In this document: positions 1-8,882 of the stretch, in pieces | Position numbering within the stretch: the stretch's first letter is position 1 | How the letters are laid out: every line of letters begins with the position of its first letter | Source: Streptomyces silvae | GTDB taxonomy: Bacteria > Actinomycetota > Actinomycetes > Streptomycetales > Streptomycetaceae | Direction: 5' to 3' | Length of the DNA stretch: 64,000 nt | Assembly (NCBI RefSeq): GCF_016745505.1 | Contig: NZ_JAERUC010000028.1 | Location: 1-64,000, forward strand | The notes under the pieces: generated by a model | The model's database searches: none | The model's input: only the letters and a program-made list of their open reading frames with translations | What the model was told of the DNA's origin: nothing | Translations under genes and position numbers: made by a program

Positions 1-42
1 ACGGCGCGGGGCGGGCTCGCGGTGAACATCATCGAGTGCTAG
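1..42 (+). CDS. 3' end of an upstream gene (partial)
   Basis: The first 42 bases read as an open frame ending LAVNIIEC then TAG, with typical Streptomyces codon use. It is probably the last 13 residues of a gene that starts before the window. The piece is too short to assign a family. A chance open frame cannot be excluded. Confidence 0.35.
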   Translation, partial: TARGGLAVNIIEC

Positions 43-118
43 ACCGCGTCCATGTGTGAATCCCCCCGGCGCGGACAGGCGGACGGTGCCGGGCTCCCCA
101 CGGACGCCGACTCGTCCC

Positions 119-147
119 TTGACTGGCCGGTTGTCCATGTTTGCCTA
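119..147 (+). promoter_or_regulatory. Candidate promoter of the catalase gene
   Basis: TTGACT at 119-124 is followed 17 nt later by TGCCTA at 142-147, about 57 nt before the catalase start. The -35 box is good and the -10 box is weak. A second pairing, TTGTCC (131-136) with TAGAGG (154-159), is equally possible, so the promoter position is uncertain. Confidence 0.25.
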
Positions 148-204
148 CATTGGTAGAGGGTTACCAGTGCAGGCGCAGGGGACAGACGAAGGGGAACGAC
201 GCAC

Positions 205-1728
205 ATGACCGACACCTCGCACAAGCCGACCACCTCCGACTCGGGCGCCCCGGTGGAGAGCGATGAGCATTCGCTCACCGTCGGCCCGGGCGGGCCGATC
301 CTGCTCCAGGACTCCTACCTGATCGAGCAGATGGCTCAGTTCAACCGTGAACGGATCCCCGAGCGCCAGCCGCACGCCAAGGGCAGCGGCGCGTTCGGGC
401 GGTTCGAAGTGACCGCGGACGTCTCCGCGTACACGAAGGCCGCACTGTTCCAGCCCGGCGCCAAGACCGACCTCGTCATCAGGTTCTCCACCGTCGCCGG
501 GGAGCGGGGCAGCCCGGACACCTGGCGGGACCCCCGCGGCTTCGCGGTGAAGTTCTACACCAGCGAAGGCAACTACGACATGGTGGGCAACAACACCCCC
601 GTGTTCTTCGTGAAGGACCCGATGAAGTTCCAGCACTTCATCCGGTCCCAGAAACGCCGGGCGGACAACAACCTCCGCGACCACGACATGCAGTGGGACT
701 TCTGGACCCTCTCGCCGGAGTCGGCGCACCAGGTCACCTGGCTGATGGGTGACCGCGGCATCCCGCGCACCTGGCGCCACATGAACGGCTACACCTCGCA
801 CACGTACATGTGGATCAACGCGCAGGGCCAGCGGTTCTGGGTGAAGTACCACTTCAAGACGGACCAGGGCATCGAGACGTTCACCCAGGACGAGGCCGAC
901 CAGATGGCCTCCGCGGACACGGACTACCACACGCGTGATCTCTTCGAGCACATCCGCGACGGGGAGTTCCCGAGCTGGACGCTGAAGGTCCAGATCATGC
1001 CGTACGAGGACGCCAAGGACTACCGGTTCAACCCGTTCGACCTGACCAAGGTGTGGCCGCACGGCGACTACCCCCTGATCGAGGTGGGGCGGATGACGCT
1101 CGACCGCAATCCCACCGACAACCACGCCGAGATCGAGCAGGCGGCCTTCCAGCCGAACAACTTCGTGCCGGGCATCGGCCCGAGCCCGGACCGCATGCTC
1201 CTGGCGCGGCTGTTCTCCTACGCGGACGCGCATCGCTACCGCATCGGCGCCAACTACCAGCAGCTGCCCGTCAACGCCCCGGTCGTCCCGGTGAACACGT
1301 ACTCCAAGGACGGGGCGATGGCGTACCGGAAGACCACCGACCCGGTCTACGCGCCGAACTCCAAGGGCGGCCCCGCGGCCGACACCGAGCGCTACGGGGC
1401 CCCGCCGAGCTGGTACGCGGACGGTGACATCACCCGGGCGGCCTATGTCGACCACGCCGAGGACGACGACTGGGGGCAGCCCGGCACCATGGTGCGGGAG
1501 GTCCTCGACGACGCGGCGCGGGACCGGCTGGTGGACAACGTCGTCGGCCACCTGCTCAACGGCGTGACCGAGCCGGTGCTGCAGCGGGCGTTCACCTACT
1601 GGTCGAACATCGACAGCGCCATCGGCAAGCGCATCGAGCAGGGTGTGCGCGCGAAGGCCGGTGAGAAGGACCCCAAGGCGGAGAAGCAGGGCAACCCCGC
1701 CCGCCGGGACATGCAGCGCAAGGCCTGA
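205..1728 (+). CDS. katA: Monofunctional heme catalase
   Basis: Converts hydrogen peroxide to water and oxygen in the cytoplasm. The 507-residue protein is a small-subunit (clade 3 type) catalase. The distal histidine is H57 in the QPHAKG motif, the active-site asparagine is N129 in MVGNN, and the proximal heme tyrosine is Y339 in [10 protein letters not shown]. The signature stretch [11 protein letters not shown] is near residues 108-118. The ATG at 205 follows a GAAGGGG ribosome site at a somewhat long distance. The gene stands alone, and a bidirectional terminator separates it from the convergent RidA gene. No peroxide regulator is visible next to it, although the gene ending at position 42 could be one. 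Family assignment is secure. Confidence 0.97.
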   Translation: MTDTSHKPTTSDSGAPVESDEHSLTVGPGGPILLQDSYLIEQMAQFNRERIPERQPHAKGSGAFGRFEVTADVSAYTKAALFQPGAKTDLVIRFSTVAGERGSPDTWRDPRGFAVKFYTSEGNYDMVGNNTPVFFVKDPMKFQHFIRSQKRRADNNLRDHDMQWDFWTLSPESAHQVTWLMGDRGIPRTWRHMNGYTSHTYMWINAQGQRFWVKYHFKTDQGIETFTQDEADQMASADTDYHTRDLFEHIRDGEFPSWTLKVQIMPYEDAKDYRFNPFDLTKVWPHGDYPLIEVGRMTLDRNPTDNHAEIEQAAFQPNNFVPGIGPSPDRMLLARLFSYADAHRYRIGANYQQLPVNAPVVPVNTYSKDGAMAYRKTTDPVYAPNSKGGPAADTERYGAPPSWYADGDITRAAYVDHAEDDDWGQPGTMVREVLDDAARDRLVDNVVGHLLNGVTEPVLQRAFTYWSNIDSAIGKRIEQGVRAKAGEKDPKAEKQGNPARRDMQRKA

Positions 1729-1740
1729 GAGCCGGCCGCC

Positions 1741-1778
1741 ACGGGCCTCCACCCCGGATCCACGGGGTGGAGGCCCGT
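1741..1778. terminator. Bidirectional terminator between catalase and RidA genes
   Basis: A perfect 15-bp GC-rich stem (1741-1755 pairing with 1764-1778) encloses an 8-nt loop. It lies 13 bp after the catalase stop and 9 bp beyond the stop of the convergent RidA gene, so it can serve both. Confidence 0.85.
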
Positions 1779-1786
1779 CGCACGGG

Positions 1787-2209
1787 CTAGGGGCCCGCCG
1801 GCGCCTCGGGGCGGACCGCGACGACGTCGATCTCGACCAGGATGTCCATGAGGTCGGAGCCCACGGTGGTGCGGACCGGGTGGGGCGCGGTGAAGAAGGC
1901 GCGGTACGCCGCGTCGTAGGCGGCGAAGTCACGGCGCAGGTGCTGGAGGTGCGCCGTCACCTTGACGACGTCCTGCGGCCCGAGCCCCTCGGCCTCCAGC
2001 ACTGCGCGGACGTTCCGCAGGACCTGGGCGGTCTGTTCCCCGACGGTGTCCGCGACGGCGCCGGTGTCCGGGTCCTGGGGGCCGAAGCCCGAGGTGAACA
2101 GGTAGGGGCCCGCGGCCATCCCCTGGCTGTAGGCGCCGGCGGGCGCGGGTGCCCGGTCGGTGACGACCGCGCGGCGGGCGGGGCCGGGGCCATGGGTGGG
2201 TCCGGTCAT
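1787..2209 (-). CDS. RidA family enamine/imine deaminase (YjgF/YER057c/UK114)
   Basis: A 140-residue RidA-fold protein, slightly longer than the usual 125-130 because of its N-terminal tail. The GAYSQ motif (25-29), the catalytic arginine R113 in HPVRTTV and E126 in LVEID are all present, so hydrolytic deamination of reactive enamines or imines is plausible. Its ATG overlaps the stop of the upstream enolase gene by 4 bp (ATGA), so the two are translationally coupled. The partnership with a dehydratase suggests it clears an enamine or 2-imino intermediate of the same pathway. A specific substrate cannot be read from sequence. Confidence 0.92.
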   Translation of the reverse strand: MTGPTHGPGPARRAVVTDRAPAPAGAYSQGMAAGPYLFTSGFGPQDPDTGAVADTVGEQTAQVLRNVRAVLEAEGLGPQDVVKVTAHLQHLRRDFAAYDAAYRAFFTAPHPVRTTVGSDLMDILVEIDVVAVRPEAPAGP

Positions 2210-3333
2210 CGGGTCAGGTCTCCTTCACGGGCGTTGACCTCCGCGTAGTGGCGGAGCTTGTCCTCGTCGACGGTGACGCCGAGGCCGGGGCCGGTCGGGA
2301 CGCGCAGGCTGCCGTTCTCCAGCGGGATCGGCTCGATGATGTCGTCGGCGTGCAGGTAGTACATGGAGTCGATGGCGCGGGACAGCACGGGGGTGCTGCC
2401 GACCACCGCGAGATGGGCGGCCGTCGCGATGCCGAGCTCACCGCCGCTGTGCAGGTTCATGCCGAGCCCGAAGGTCTCGCAGTGCGCCGCGAGGGCCTTG
2501 GTCGGCGCGATGCCGCCCCACTTGTAGACGTCCCCGTGGATGACGTCCACGGCGCCCAGGCGGACGGCCGGGGCGAAGTCCTCGAAGCGTACGACGCACA
2601 TGTTGGTGCAGAGCGGTATGCGGACCTTGGCGCGGACCTGGCTCATGCCCTCGATGCCGACGCAGGGGTCCTCCAGGTATTCGAGGTCCAGCTCCTCCAG
2701 GGCGATGCCCGCGCGCACCGAGTCGGGCACCGACCAGGCGGCGTTGGGGTCGACGCGCAGGCTGACCTCGGGCAGGGCGGAGCGCAGGGCGCGCAGGATC
2801 GCGACGTCGCCCTGGACGTCCTTGGTGCCCTTGAGCTTGACGGCCTGGAAGCCGCCCTCGGCGACGACGCGGCCGGTGTGCTCGGCGAGGGCGGCCGGCA
2901 GGTCCGCGGGGCCGGCTCCGGGGGCGTCGGCCCGGGTGATCAGCGCGGTGAGCGGGACCTCCTCGCGTACGGACCCGCCCAGGAGGTCGGTGAGGGACTG
3001 GCCGGTGGCCTTGCCCATGGCGTCCCAGCACGCGACGTCGAGGGCGGCGATCGCGGCGTAACCGAGGTAGCCGTAGAAGAAGGGCACCATGTGCTGCTTG
3101 CGGTGGAACGCCTCCAGGGCGAAGGGGCTGGTGCCGATGAGGTCCTCGGCGAGGATCTTGACGATCGCGGCGACGGGCCGGCCCCACATGGTCTCGCCCC
3201 AGCCCTCGACCCCGGTGTCGGTGCGGATGCGTACGACGGTGCGGGTCTCACCGGTCTTCGTCTCGAAGGAGCTGGTGAACGGGTTGAGCAGGGGCAGGTT
3301 CACGACGTGGACGTCGACATCCGTGATCTTCAT
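2206..3333 (-). CDS. Enolase-superfamily acid-sugar dehydratase, glucarate dehydratase-like
   Basis: A 375-residue mandelate racemase/muconate lactonizing enzyme-type barrel. The general-base motif KLKG (K166, K168), metal ligands D195 (RVDPN), E221 (LEDPC) and N244 (CTNM), and H295 (NLHSGG) match the glucarate-dehydratase subgroup pattern of the superfamily. An Mg-dependent beta-elimination of water from an acid sugar is the likely reaction. The capping domain spans roughly residues 1-125. The gene overlaps the RidA gene downstream and follows the creatininase-family gene after about 100 bp of repeats. An isofunctional call (glucarate, galactarate or other) is not justified, and related proteins of unknown substrate exist. 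Confidence 0.9.
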   Translation of the reverse strand: MKITDVDVHVVNLPLLNPFTSSFETKTGETRTVVRIRTDTGVEGWGETMWGRPVAAIVKILAEDLIGTSPFALEAFHRKQHMVPFFYGYLGYAAIAALDVACWDAMGKATGQSLTDLLGGSVREEVPLTALITRADAPGAGPADLPAALAEHTGRVVAEGGFQAVKLKGTKDVQGDVAILRALRSALPEVSLRVDPNAAWSVPDSVRAGIALEELDLEYLEDPCVGIEGMSQVRAKVRIPLCTNMCVVRFEDFAPAVRLGAVDVIHGDVYKWGGIAPTKALAAHCETFGLGMNLHSGGELGIATAAHLAVVGSTPVLSRAIDSMYYLHADDIIEPIPLENGSLRVPTGPGLGVTVDEDKLRHYAEVNAREGDLTR

Positions 3334-3360
3334 GGTGTTCCTCGGTCGGTTCGGTGATGC

Positions 3361-3414
3361 GGTCGGTGCGGGTGGGGCGGTCGCTGCGGGTGGGGCGGTC
3401 GGTGCGGTGCGGGG
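3361..3414. repeat. 18-bp GC-rich tandem repeat between creatininase and enolase genes
   Basis: Units at 3361-3378 and 3379-3396 differ by one base, and a degenerate third unit follows at 3397-3414. The repeat fills the only sizeable gap in this leftward operon. No gene or clear hairpin is seen. Confidence 0.6.
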
Positions 3415-3436
3415 CCGGTCGGGGCGTCGGTGCCGC

Positions 3437-4216
3437 TCACGGGTCCGTACGGGTCGCGGCGTCGAAGGCCAGGACGGCGCGTGCGAGACCGCGGGCGCGG
3501 TCGTCGAGGAGCCGTCGGCCCCGGCCGGCGTCGGCGGTCGAGGCGTCGTCGGTGGACCCGCCGACGCGCTCCCACTCGCCGTGCCGCTCGACGGTCAGCC
3601 CCGGGTACGGCGGCCGGTCGAAGAGCGGCGGCGGCTCGACGGGGGCACGCGCGGGCACGGGGGTGCGCACCAGGCCGGGGTGCGCGGCGAGCATCAGGGA
3701 GGTCTCGAACCAGCCCGCGTGACCGGGGGTGACATCGGGGCGCCCGCCGTCGTCCTCCCCGCTGGTCACGGTCCAGTACGAGCAGGCGGCGGCGGTTACC
3801 TCGGCGCGCAGGGCGAAGCGCTTGACGGCGAGCTTCATGATCTCGTCGTTGCCGCCGTGGCCGTTGACGACGAGGATGCGCCGGTGTCCGCAGGCCGCGA
3901 GGGAGTCGAGGATCTCGCCGAGCACGGCGCCGAGGGTGGGGGCGGACAGGGTCAGCGCGGCGGCGAACAGATGGTGCGGGCTGTGGCCGTAGGGCAGCGT
4001 GGGCAGCCGGACGAGAGCCGGCACCTCGGCCGTGGCCTCCTCGTCGAGGAGGGCGAGGGCCCGGTCGAGCACGGCCTCCACGAGGAGGGTGTCCGTGCCC
4101 ATCGGCAGGTGTTCGGCGTGCTGCTCCTGGGATCCGACGGGGAGCACCGCGATGGCGTCGGGCGCCGACTCCCTCGTCTCCCGCCAGGTGGTTTCGGTCA
4201 GGTTCCGGTAACTCAT
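3437..4216 (-). CDS. Creatininase-family metal-dependent amidohydrolase
   Basis: A 259-residue protein of the creatininase fold, which includes creatinine amidohydrolase, MftE and formamide hydrolases. Metal-site motifs are GSQEQHAEHLPMGTD (E31, H33 and D42 among the likely ligands), NGHGGN (H120) and HAGWFET (H166, E171). It should hydrolyse a C-N bond in a small amide or cyclic amide in the cytoplasm. It is the first gene of the leftward creatininase/enolase/RidA set and is divergent from the ROK gene with at most 41 bp between starts. That spacing implies overlapping promoters. Creatinine itself is only one possible substrate. Confidence 0.88.
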   Translation of the reverse strand: MSYRNLTETTWRETRESAPDAIAVLPVGSQEQHAEHLPMGTDTLLVEAVLDRALALLDEEATAEVPALVRLPTLPYGHSPHHLFAAALTLSAPTLGAVLGEILDSLAACGHRRILVVNGHGGNDEIMKLAVKRFALRAEVTAAACSYWTVTSGEDDGGRPDVTPGHAGWFETSLMLAAHPGLVRTPVPARAPVEPPPLFDRPPYPGLTVERHGEWERVGGSTDDASTADAGRGRRLLDDRARGLARAVLAFDAATRTDP

Positions 4217-4257
4217 GCGGATGTCTCCCCGTGACCTTCACGTGGCAGAGTCGGCGT

Positions 4258-5217
4258 ATGGCGCATGAACGTTCTCCCTTGCGGTTGGTGCCGGACCCCG
4301 TGCCGGGTCCGGTGGTGGCGGCCGTCCCCCGCACGCTGGGGGCCGTGGAGCTGCTGCCCGGCCGGATCCGCGCGGCGCTGCTCGACCGGTCGGGCTCGGT
4401 GCTCGAACGGGCCGAGACGGAGTTCGACGTGGCGTCCCCGCGCCGCACCGGCGTCGACGAGGCGCTCGCGCGGGTGGCGGCGGTGTTCGAGGGGCGCCGG
4501 CCGTCCGGGATCGGTGTCGCGGCGGCCGGTGTGATCGATCCGGCCGGGGGCCGGGTGATCGAGGTCAACGAGGTGCCGGCGCTGCGCGGCTACCGGGTGG
4601 CCGAGCGGCTGGAGGAGCTGACCGGGGCGCCCGTACGGGTCGAGCACCGTGCGCGGGTCCAGGTCCTCGGCGACCGGTGGTTCGGTCCGGGCCGGGGGCG
4701 CCGCTCCTTCGCCTCGGTGTCCACCGGCGAGGTGCTGGGGGTGGGCATCCTGTACGAGGGTGAGGTGCTGGCCCCGGAGGGCGGCCGCAGCGGCGCGCAC
4801 ATGACCGTGTCCGCCAGTGGTGAGCCGTGCACCTGCGGGCGCCGGGGGTGCTGGAAGACGGTGGCCACCACACGCTGGCTGCGGCAGCGGGCGGAGACGC
4901 TCGGCCTCGGCGCTTCGGGTGTCTCGCTCGGTGCGCTGGTGGCCTCGCCGGACGAGGCGGCCCGGACCCTGGTGGCGGAGTACGCGGAGAATCTGGTGCT
5001 GGGTCTGGCGACGGTCCAGCAGCTCTTCGCCTGCGGGCTCTTCGTGCTGCACGGTGAGGCCCGCGAGGGCGGGGAGCCGTTCCGCGCCCTGGTCGAGTCC
5101 CGGCTGCGCGCCGACGGCCTGGGCGGCGGAGAGCTTCCCCGGGTGGTGGTGAGCGAGGCGGCGGTGGACGATGTCGCCCTGCTCGGCGGGGCGGGGCTGG
5201 TCCTGTCCGGCGGGTAG
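4258..5217 (+). CDS. ROK-family protein with degenerate kinase site
   Basis: About 319 residues with ROK architecture. The zinc site is H181 plus C191, C193 and C198 in CTCGRRGC. The position of the catalytic aspartate (E-N-D-A-N in sugar kinases) reads EHRAR (129-133), so the Asp is replaced by Arg, and the following glycine-rich phosphate loop is STGEV rather than GTGVG. The usual E after the Cys cluster is K. No N-terminal helix-turn-helix is present. It is therefore unlikely to phosphorylate sugar and may be a ligand sensor or scaffold for the neighbouring genes. ATG 4258 is preferred, but an in-frame GTG at 4231 is also possible. It converges on the importer operon. Confidence 0.83.
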   Translation: MAHERSPLRLVPDPVPGPVVAAVPRTLGAVELLPGRIRAALLDRSGSVLERAETEFDVASPRRTGVDEALARVAAVFEGRRPSGIGVAAAGVIDPAGGRVIEVNEVPALRGYRVAERLEELTGAPVRVEHRARVQVLGDRWFGPGRGRRSFASVSTGEVLGVGILYEGEVLAPEGGRSGAHMTVSASGEPCTCGRRGCWKTVATTRWLRQRAETLGLGASGVSLGALVASPDEAARTLVAEYAENLVLGLATVQQLFACGLFVLHGEAREGGEPFRALVESRLRADGLGGGELPRVVVSEAAVDDVALLGGAGLVLSGG

Positions 5218-5231
5218 CCGCGGGACGGTGC

Positions 5232-6161
5232 TCATCGGGCGCCGTCGTGCGCGGGCCGCGGGGCGGTTCCCCCGTCACCGGGCTTCCCGTCTCCGGTCTT
5301 CCCGTCACCGGCCTGCGCGGTTTCCTCGTCCCCGGCCAGGGCGGCGCGCCGGGTCCTGCGGGCCTTCACGGGGTCGGGTATCGGTACGGCGTCGAGCAGC
5401 TGCCGCGTGTACGGGTGCGCGGGCGCGGTGAACACCTGGTGGGCGGTTCCCACTTCGACCAGAGCGCCCCTGCGCATCACGGCGACCCGGTCGGCCACCT
5501 GCCGGACGACGGCGAGGTTGTGGCTCACGAAGACATAGGTGAGGCCGAGGCGCTGCTGGAGTTCGGCGAGCAGGTCGAGGACGCGGGCCTGGACGGACAC
5601 GTCGAGGGCGCTGGTGGGTTCGTCGAGGACCACGAGGCGGGGTTCGAGGCCGATCGCGCGGGCGATGGAGATGCGCTGGCGCTGGCCGCCGGAGAACTCA
5701 TGGGGGTAGCGGTCGAGGATCGTGCCGTCGAGACCGACGGCTTCGAGGAGCTCGCCGACGCGCTGCCGGGTCCAGGCCCGGCCGCGCCGGCCCCGGGCCC
5801 GCGGGTCGTGGGTGACGAGGGGTTCGGCGACGATGTCCACGATCCGCAGCCGCGGGTTCATGCTGGAGTACGGGTCCTGGAGGACGACCTGCATCTCGCG
5901 GCGGACCCCGCGCAGCGCGGCCGCGTCGAGGGCGAAGAGGTCGGTGCCGTCGAAGCGCACGGTGCCCGAGGTCGGTTCCAGCAGACGGAGCAGCAGCCGG
6001 GTCAGCGTGGTCTTGCCGCAGCCGGACTCCCCCACCAGCGCGAGCGTCTCGCCCTCGTGGACGGTGAGGCTGACGTCGTCGACGGCGACGCTGCCGGGGC
6101 GGCCTCCGAACTCCTTCCGCAGCGCGTCGAGTTCCAGCAGGGGCGGGGCTGTGGCGGTCAT
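5232..6161 (-). CDS. Peptide/nickel-type ABC transporter ATPase, second subunit (DppF/OppF-like)
   Basis: A 309-residue ATPase that powers the importer on the cytoplasmic face. The Walker A (GESGCGKTT), signature (FSGGQRQR) and Walker B (LVVLDEPTSALD) motifs are intact. The oligopeptide-type C-terminal region (TAPAHPYTRQLLDAVP) is followed by a low-complexity Gly/Asp/Lys tail of about 35 residues. It is the last gene of a five-gene leftward operon in which every junction is a 4-bp overlap, indicating tight coupling. Family identity is clear. The transported substrate is not. Confidence 0.93.
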   Translation of the reverse strand: MTATAPPLLELDALRKEFGGRPGSVAVDDVSLTVHEGETLALVGESGCGKTTLTRLLLRLLEPTSGTVRFDGTDLFALDAAALRGVRREMQVVLQDPYSSMNPRLRIVDIVAEPLVTHDPRARGRRGRAWTRQRVGELLEAVGLDGTILDRYPHEFSGGQRQRISIARAIGLEPRLVVLDEPTSALDVSVQARVLDLLAELQQRLGLTYVFVSHNLAVVRQVADRVAVMRRGALVEVGTAHQVFTAPAHPYTRQLLDAVPIPDPVKARRTRRAALAGDEETAQAGDGKTGDGKPGDGGTAPRPAHDGAR

Positions 6162-6976
6162 CCTGCGGTCTCCAGTCGGGGCGTCGCGTCGAGCAGTCGG
6201 CGGGTGTACGGGTCCTCGGGGCGGGCGAACACGTCGTGGACGTCCCCGGTCTCGACGGCCTCGCCGCGGTGCATGACCACCACACGGTCGGCGGTCTCCG
6301 CGACGACACCGAGGTCGTGGGTGATGAGGACGACGGCCATGCCGTGGCGTTGCTGGAGCTGGACGAGGAGGTCGAGGATCTGGCGCTGCACGGTGACGTC
6401 GAGGGCCGTGGTGGGTTCGTCGGCGATGAGGACGCGGGGGCGGGCGACGAGCGCGGCGGCGATCATGACGCGCTGGCGCAGTCCGCCGGACAGCTCGTGG
6501 GGGTACTGGCGGTAGCGGCGCTCGGGGTCCGGGATGCCCACCTCGTCGAGGGCGGACAGCGCCGCCGCCCTGGCTTCGGCCCTGCTGTGGCCGCCGTGGT
6601 GGCGGAGGACCTCGGCGACCTGGCTGCCGATGCGCTGCAACGGGTCGAGGCTGGTCATCGGGTCCTGGAAGATCATGGACAGGTCGGCGCCCCGGATACG
6701 GCCGAGTTCGCGTTCGCCGCGGGTCAGCAGGTCCTTCCCGTCGAGCAGGATGTGCCCGCCGGCGTAGACGCAGGGCGGCTCGGGGTTCAGCCGGAGCGCG
6801 GACAGAGCGGTCGCGGACTTGCCGCTGCCCGACTCGCCGACGACGGCGAGGGTCTCGCCGGGGGCGACGGAGAAGCTGACTCCGCGGACCGCGTGGACGG
6901 TGGTGGCGGCGAGGCGGAAGTCGACGCGCAGGTCGTGGATCTCCAGGACGGGTGATGCGGCGGTGGTGGAGGTCAT
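6158..6976 (-). CDS. Peptide/nickel-type ABC transporter ATPase, first subunit (DppD/OppD-like)
   Basis: A 272-residue ATPase with Walker A (GESGSGKSA), signature (LSGGLRQRVMIA) and Walker B (VLIADEPTTALD), plus the C-terminal EDPYTRRLLDATP oligopeptide-transporter segment. The ATG at 6976 (MTSTTAASP) overlaps the upstream permease stop by 4 bp. The open frame extends 35 codons further upstream, but that stretch lies inside the permease gene and is arginine/proline-rich noise. It forms a heterodimeric ATPase pair with the next gene. Confidence 0.93.
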   Translation of the reverse strand: MTSTTAASPVLEIHDLRVDFRLAATTVHAVRGVSFSVAPGETLAVVGESGSGKSATALSALRLNPEPPCVYAGGHILLDGKDLLTRGERELGRIRGADLSMIFQDPMTSLDPLQRIGSQVAEVLRHHGGHSRAEARAAALSALDEVGIPDPERRYRQYPHELSGGLRQRVMIAAALVARPRVLIADEPTTALDVTVQRQILDLLVQLQQRHGMAVVLITHDLGVVAETADRVVVMHRGEAVETGDVHDVFARPEDPYTRRLLDATPRLETAG

Positions 6977-7887
6977 CGGCGGTAGGCCTTCGGGTCCGCG
7001 ACGTCGCGCAGGGCGTCGCCGGTGATGTTGACGGCGAGGGAGGTGAGCATGAGGGCGACGCCGGGGAAGACGGCGACCCACCAGGAGGTGCCGAGGTAGA
7101 GCTGGCCGTCGGCGAGCATCGCGCCCCAGGTGACGGTCTCCTTGGGGACGCCGAGCCCGAGGTAGCTGAGCGAGGCCTCGGCGACGATGGCGGCGGCGAC
7201 GTGCAGGGTGCCGATGGTGGCGAGCGGGGCCATCACGTTGGGCAGCAGATGACGGCGCATGATCGTGGTGTCGCCGACGCCGATGGCGCGGGCCTCCGTG
7301 ATGAAGTCCCGGGAGCGCAAGGACAGCACCTCGGAGCGGACGACACGGGCGTACGAGACCCAGCCGGTCACGCCGAGCACGAGGATGACGTACCAGAGGC
7401 CGGAGCCGAGGAAGCCGACGACGGCGAGGGCGAGCAGGATCGCGGGGAACGCGAGCTGGACGTCGGCGATGCGCATGAGGACGCGGTCGGGCAGGCCGCC
7501 GAAGTAGCCGGAGGCCAGGCCCGCCGCGGTGCCGATGACCCCGGCGAGCAGGGCCGCGCCCGTACCGACGAGGAGCGAGACCCGGGTGCCGTAGATGACG
7601 CGGGAGAGCAGGTCGCGGCCGAGCTGGTCGGTGCCGAGGAGGTGGGCGCCGCTGCCGCCGTGCTGCCAGGCGGGCGGCTGGAGCCGCTCCAGCAGGTTCT
7701 GCGCGTTGGGGTCGGCGGGCGCGATGAGCGGGGCGAACAGCGCGCAGATCACGACCAGCGCGAGGAAGGCGAGGGCGGCCAGGGCGAGCCGGTTGCGGAG
7801 CAGGGTGCGCAGGGCCGCGGTCCGGTGCGAGGGGGCGGCCGGGGCGTGGGCGGCCGCGGGGGCCGGGTTCGGGGAGATCGTGGTCAT
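6973..7887 (-). CDS. Peptide/nickel-type ABC transporter permease (DppC/OppC-like)
   Basis: A 304-residue inner-membrane permease with about six membrane segments and a Pro/Ala-rich cytoplasmic N terminus. The first hydrophobic segment is near residues 33-55. The coupling (EAA-type) loop reads TEARAIGVGDTTIMRRHLLPN, which is typical of the DppC group. The long periplasmic-side loop NAQNLLERLQPP and the GTDQLGRDLLSR motif are also hallmarks of this family. It starts inside the end of the DppB-like gene (4-bp overlap). Confidence 0.94.
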   Translation of the reverse strand: MTTISPNPAPAAAHAPAAPSHRTAALRTLLRNRLALAALAFLALVVICALFAPLIAPADPNAQNLLERLQPPAWQHGGSGAHLLGTDQLGRDLLSRVIYGTRVSLLVGTGAALLAGVIGTAAGLASGYFGGLPDRVLMRIADVQLAFPAILLALAVVGFLGSGLWYVILVLGVTGWVSYARVVRSEVLSLRSRDFITEARAIGVGDTTIMRRHLLPNVMAPLATIGTLHVAAAIVAEASLSYLGLGVPKETVTWGAMLADGQLYLGTSWWVAVFPGVALMLTSLAVNITGDALRDVADPKAYRR

Positions 7888-8882
7888 CGGGCGGTCCTCA
7901 CCCTCGGGTCGAGGAGGCTGTAGGAGAGGTCGACCAGAAGGTTCACGACGACGAAGGTCGCGGCGAACAGCAGGACGGTGGCCTGGACGAGGGGGAAGTC
8001 GCGGTTGGAGATGGCTTCGATGGTGAGCTGTCCGACGCCCGGCCAGGAGAAGACCTGTTCGGTGAGGATGGCGCCCCCGAGGAGGCTGCCGACCTCCAGG
8101 CCGACGACGGTGACGACGGGCAGGGAGGCGTTCCGCAGCCCGTGGGTGAGGACGACCTTGACCGGTCCGAAGCCCTTGGCGCGTGCGGTACGGATGTGAT
8201 CGGCGCTCAGTACGTCGATGAGGGAGGACCGCAGGAGCCGGGCCACCACGGCGACGGAGTACACGGCCAGGGTCACGGCCGGCAGGACGAGGTGGGCGAA
8301 GGTCCCGTAGCCCGAGGCGGGCAGGGCGTGCAGGCCGACCGCGAAGACCAGGATGAGCAGGATGCCGATCCAGAACGGCGGGGTGGACTGGCCGAGCAGC
8401 ACACCGGTCATGACGGTGCGGTCGGTGGCCCGGCCCCGGCGCATCGCGGCGACGGTCCCGGCGGGCAGGGCGACGACGAGGGTGACGACGAGCGCTCCGG
8501 CCGCCAGCAGGAGGGTCGCGGGGATGCGGTCGGCGAGGACCGCGCGGACCGGCTGGTTGTAGAAGAGGGAGTCGCCGAAGTCCAGGCGCGGGATGCCCCA
8601 GAGGTAGTCGAGGTACTGGGTGAGCAGGGGGCGGTCGAGCCCCAGGCTGTGGCGCAGGACGCCTTCCTGGTCGGCGGTGGCGTCCGGCGGCAGGAGGACC
8701 TTCACCGGGTCACCGGAGAGCCGTACGAGGAAGAACGCGACGGTGGCGGTGCACAGCAGGACGAGCAGCGCGGTGCCGAGGCGGGCCGCGGTCATGCGCA
8801 GGATGTGAAGCCCTTCGCGGCGGGGCGCGGCGGGCCGTTCGGTGTCCTCGCCGGGGGCTGGGAGGGTCAGGAGCTCGCTCAT
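7884..8882 (-). CDS. Peptide/nickel-type ABC transporter permease (DppB/OppB-like)
   Basis: A 332-residue permease. After a cytoplasmic tail of about 28 residues comes a first membrane segment (LGTALLVLLCTATVAFFLV), then the conserved large external loop (DQEGVLRHSLGLDRPL) and five further segments. The coupling loop is RTARAKGFGPVKVVLTHGLRN. It pairs with the DppC-like protein to form the channel. A 4-bp overlap joins it to the binding-protein gene upstream. Confidence 0.94.
   Translation of the reverse strand: MSELLTLPAPGEDTERPAAPRREGLHILRMTAARLGTALLVLLCTATVAFFLVRLSGDPVKVLLPPDATADQEGVLRHSLGLDRPLLTQYLDYLWGIPRLDFGDSLFYNQPVRAVLADRIPATLLLAAGALVVTLVVALPAGTVAAMRRGRATDRTVMTGVLLGQSTPPFWIGILLILVFAVGLHALPASGYGTFAHLVLPAVTLAVYSVAVVARLLRSSLIDVLSADHIRTARAKGFGPVKVVLTHGLRNASLPVVTVVGLEVGSLLGGAILTEQVFSWPGVGQLTIEAISNRDFPLVQATVLLFAATFVVVNLLVDLSYSLLDPRVRTAR

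Noticed and set aside
145..1932. 595-codon open frame antisense to the catalase gene
   Set aside because: High GC content keeps antisense frames open. The Arg/Val/Gly/His-rich product has no recognisable domain and overlaps a certain gene.
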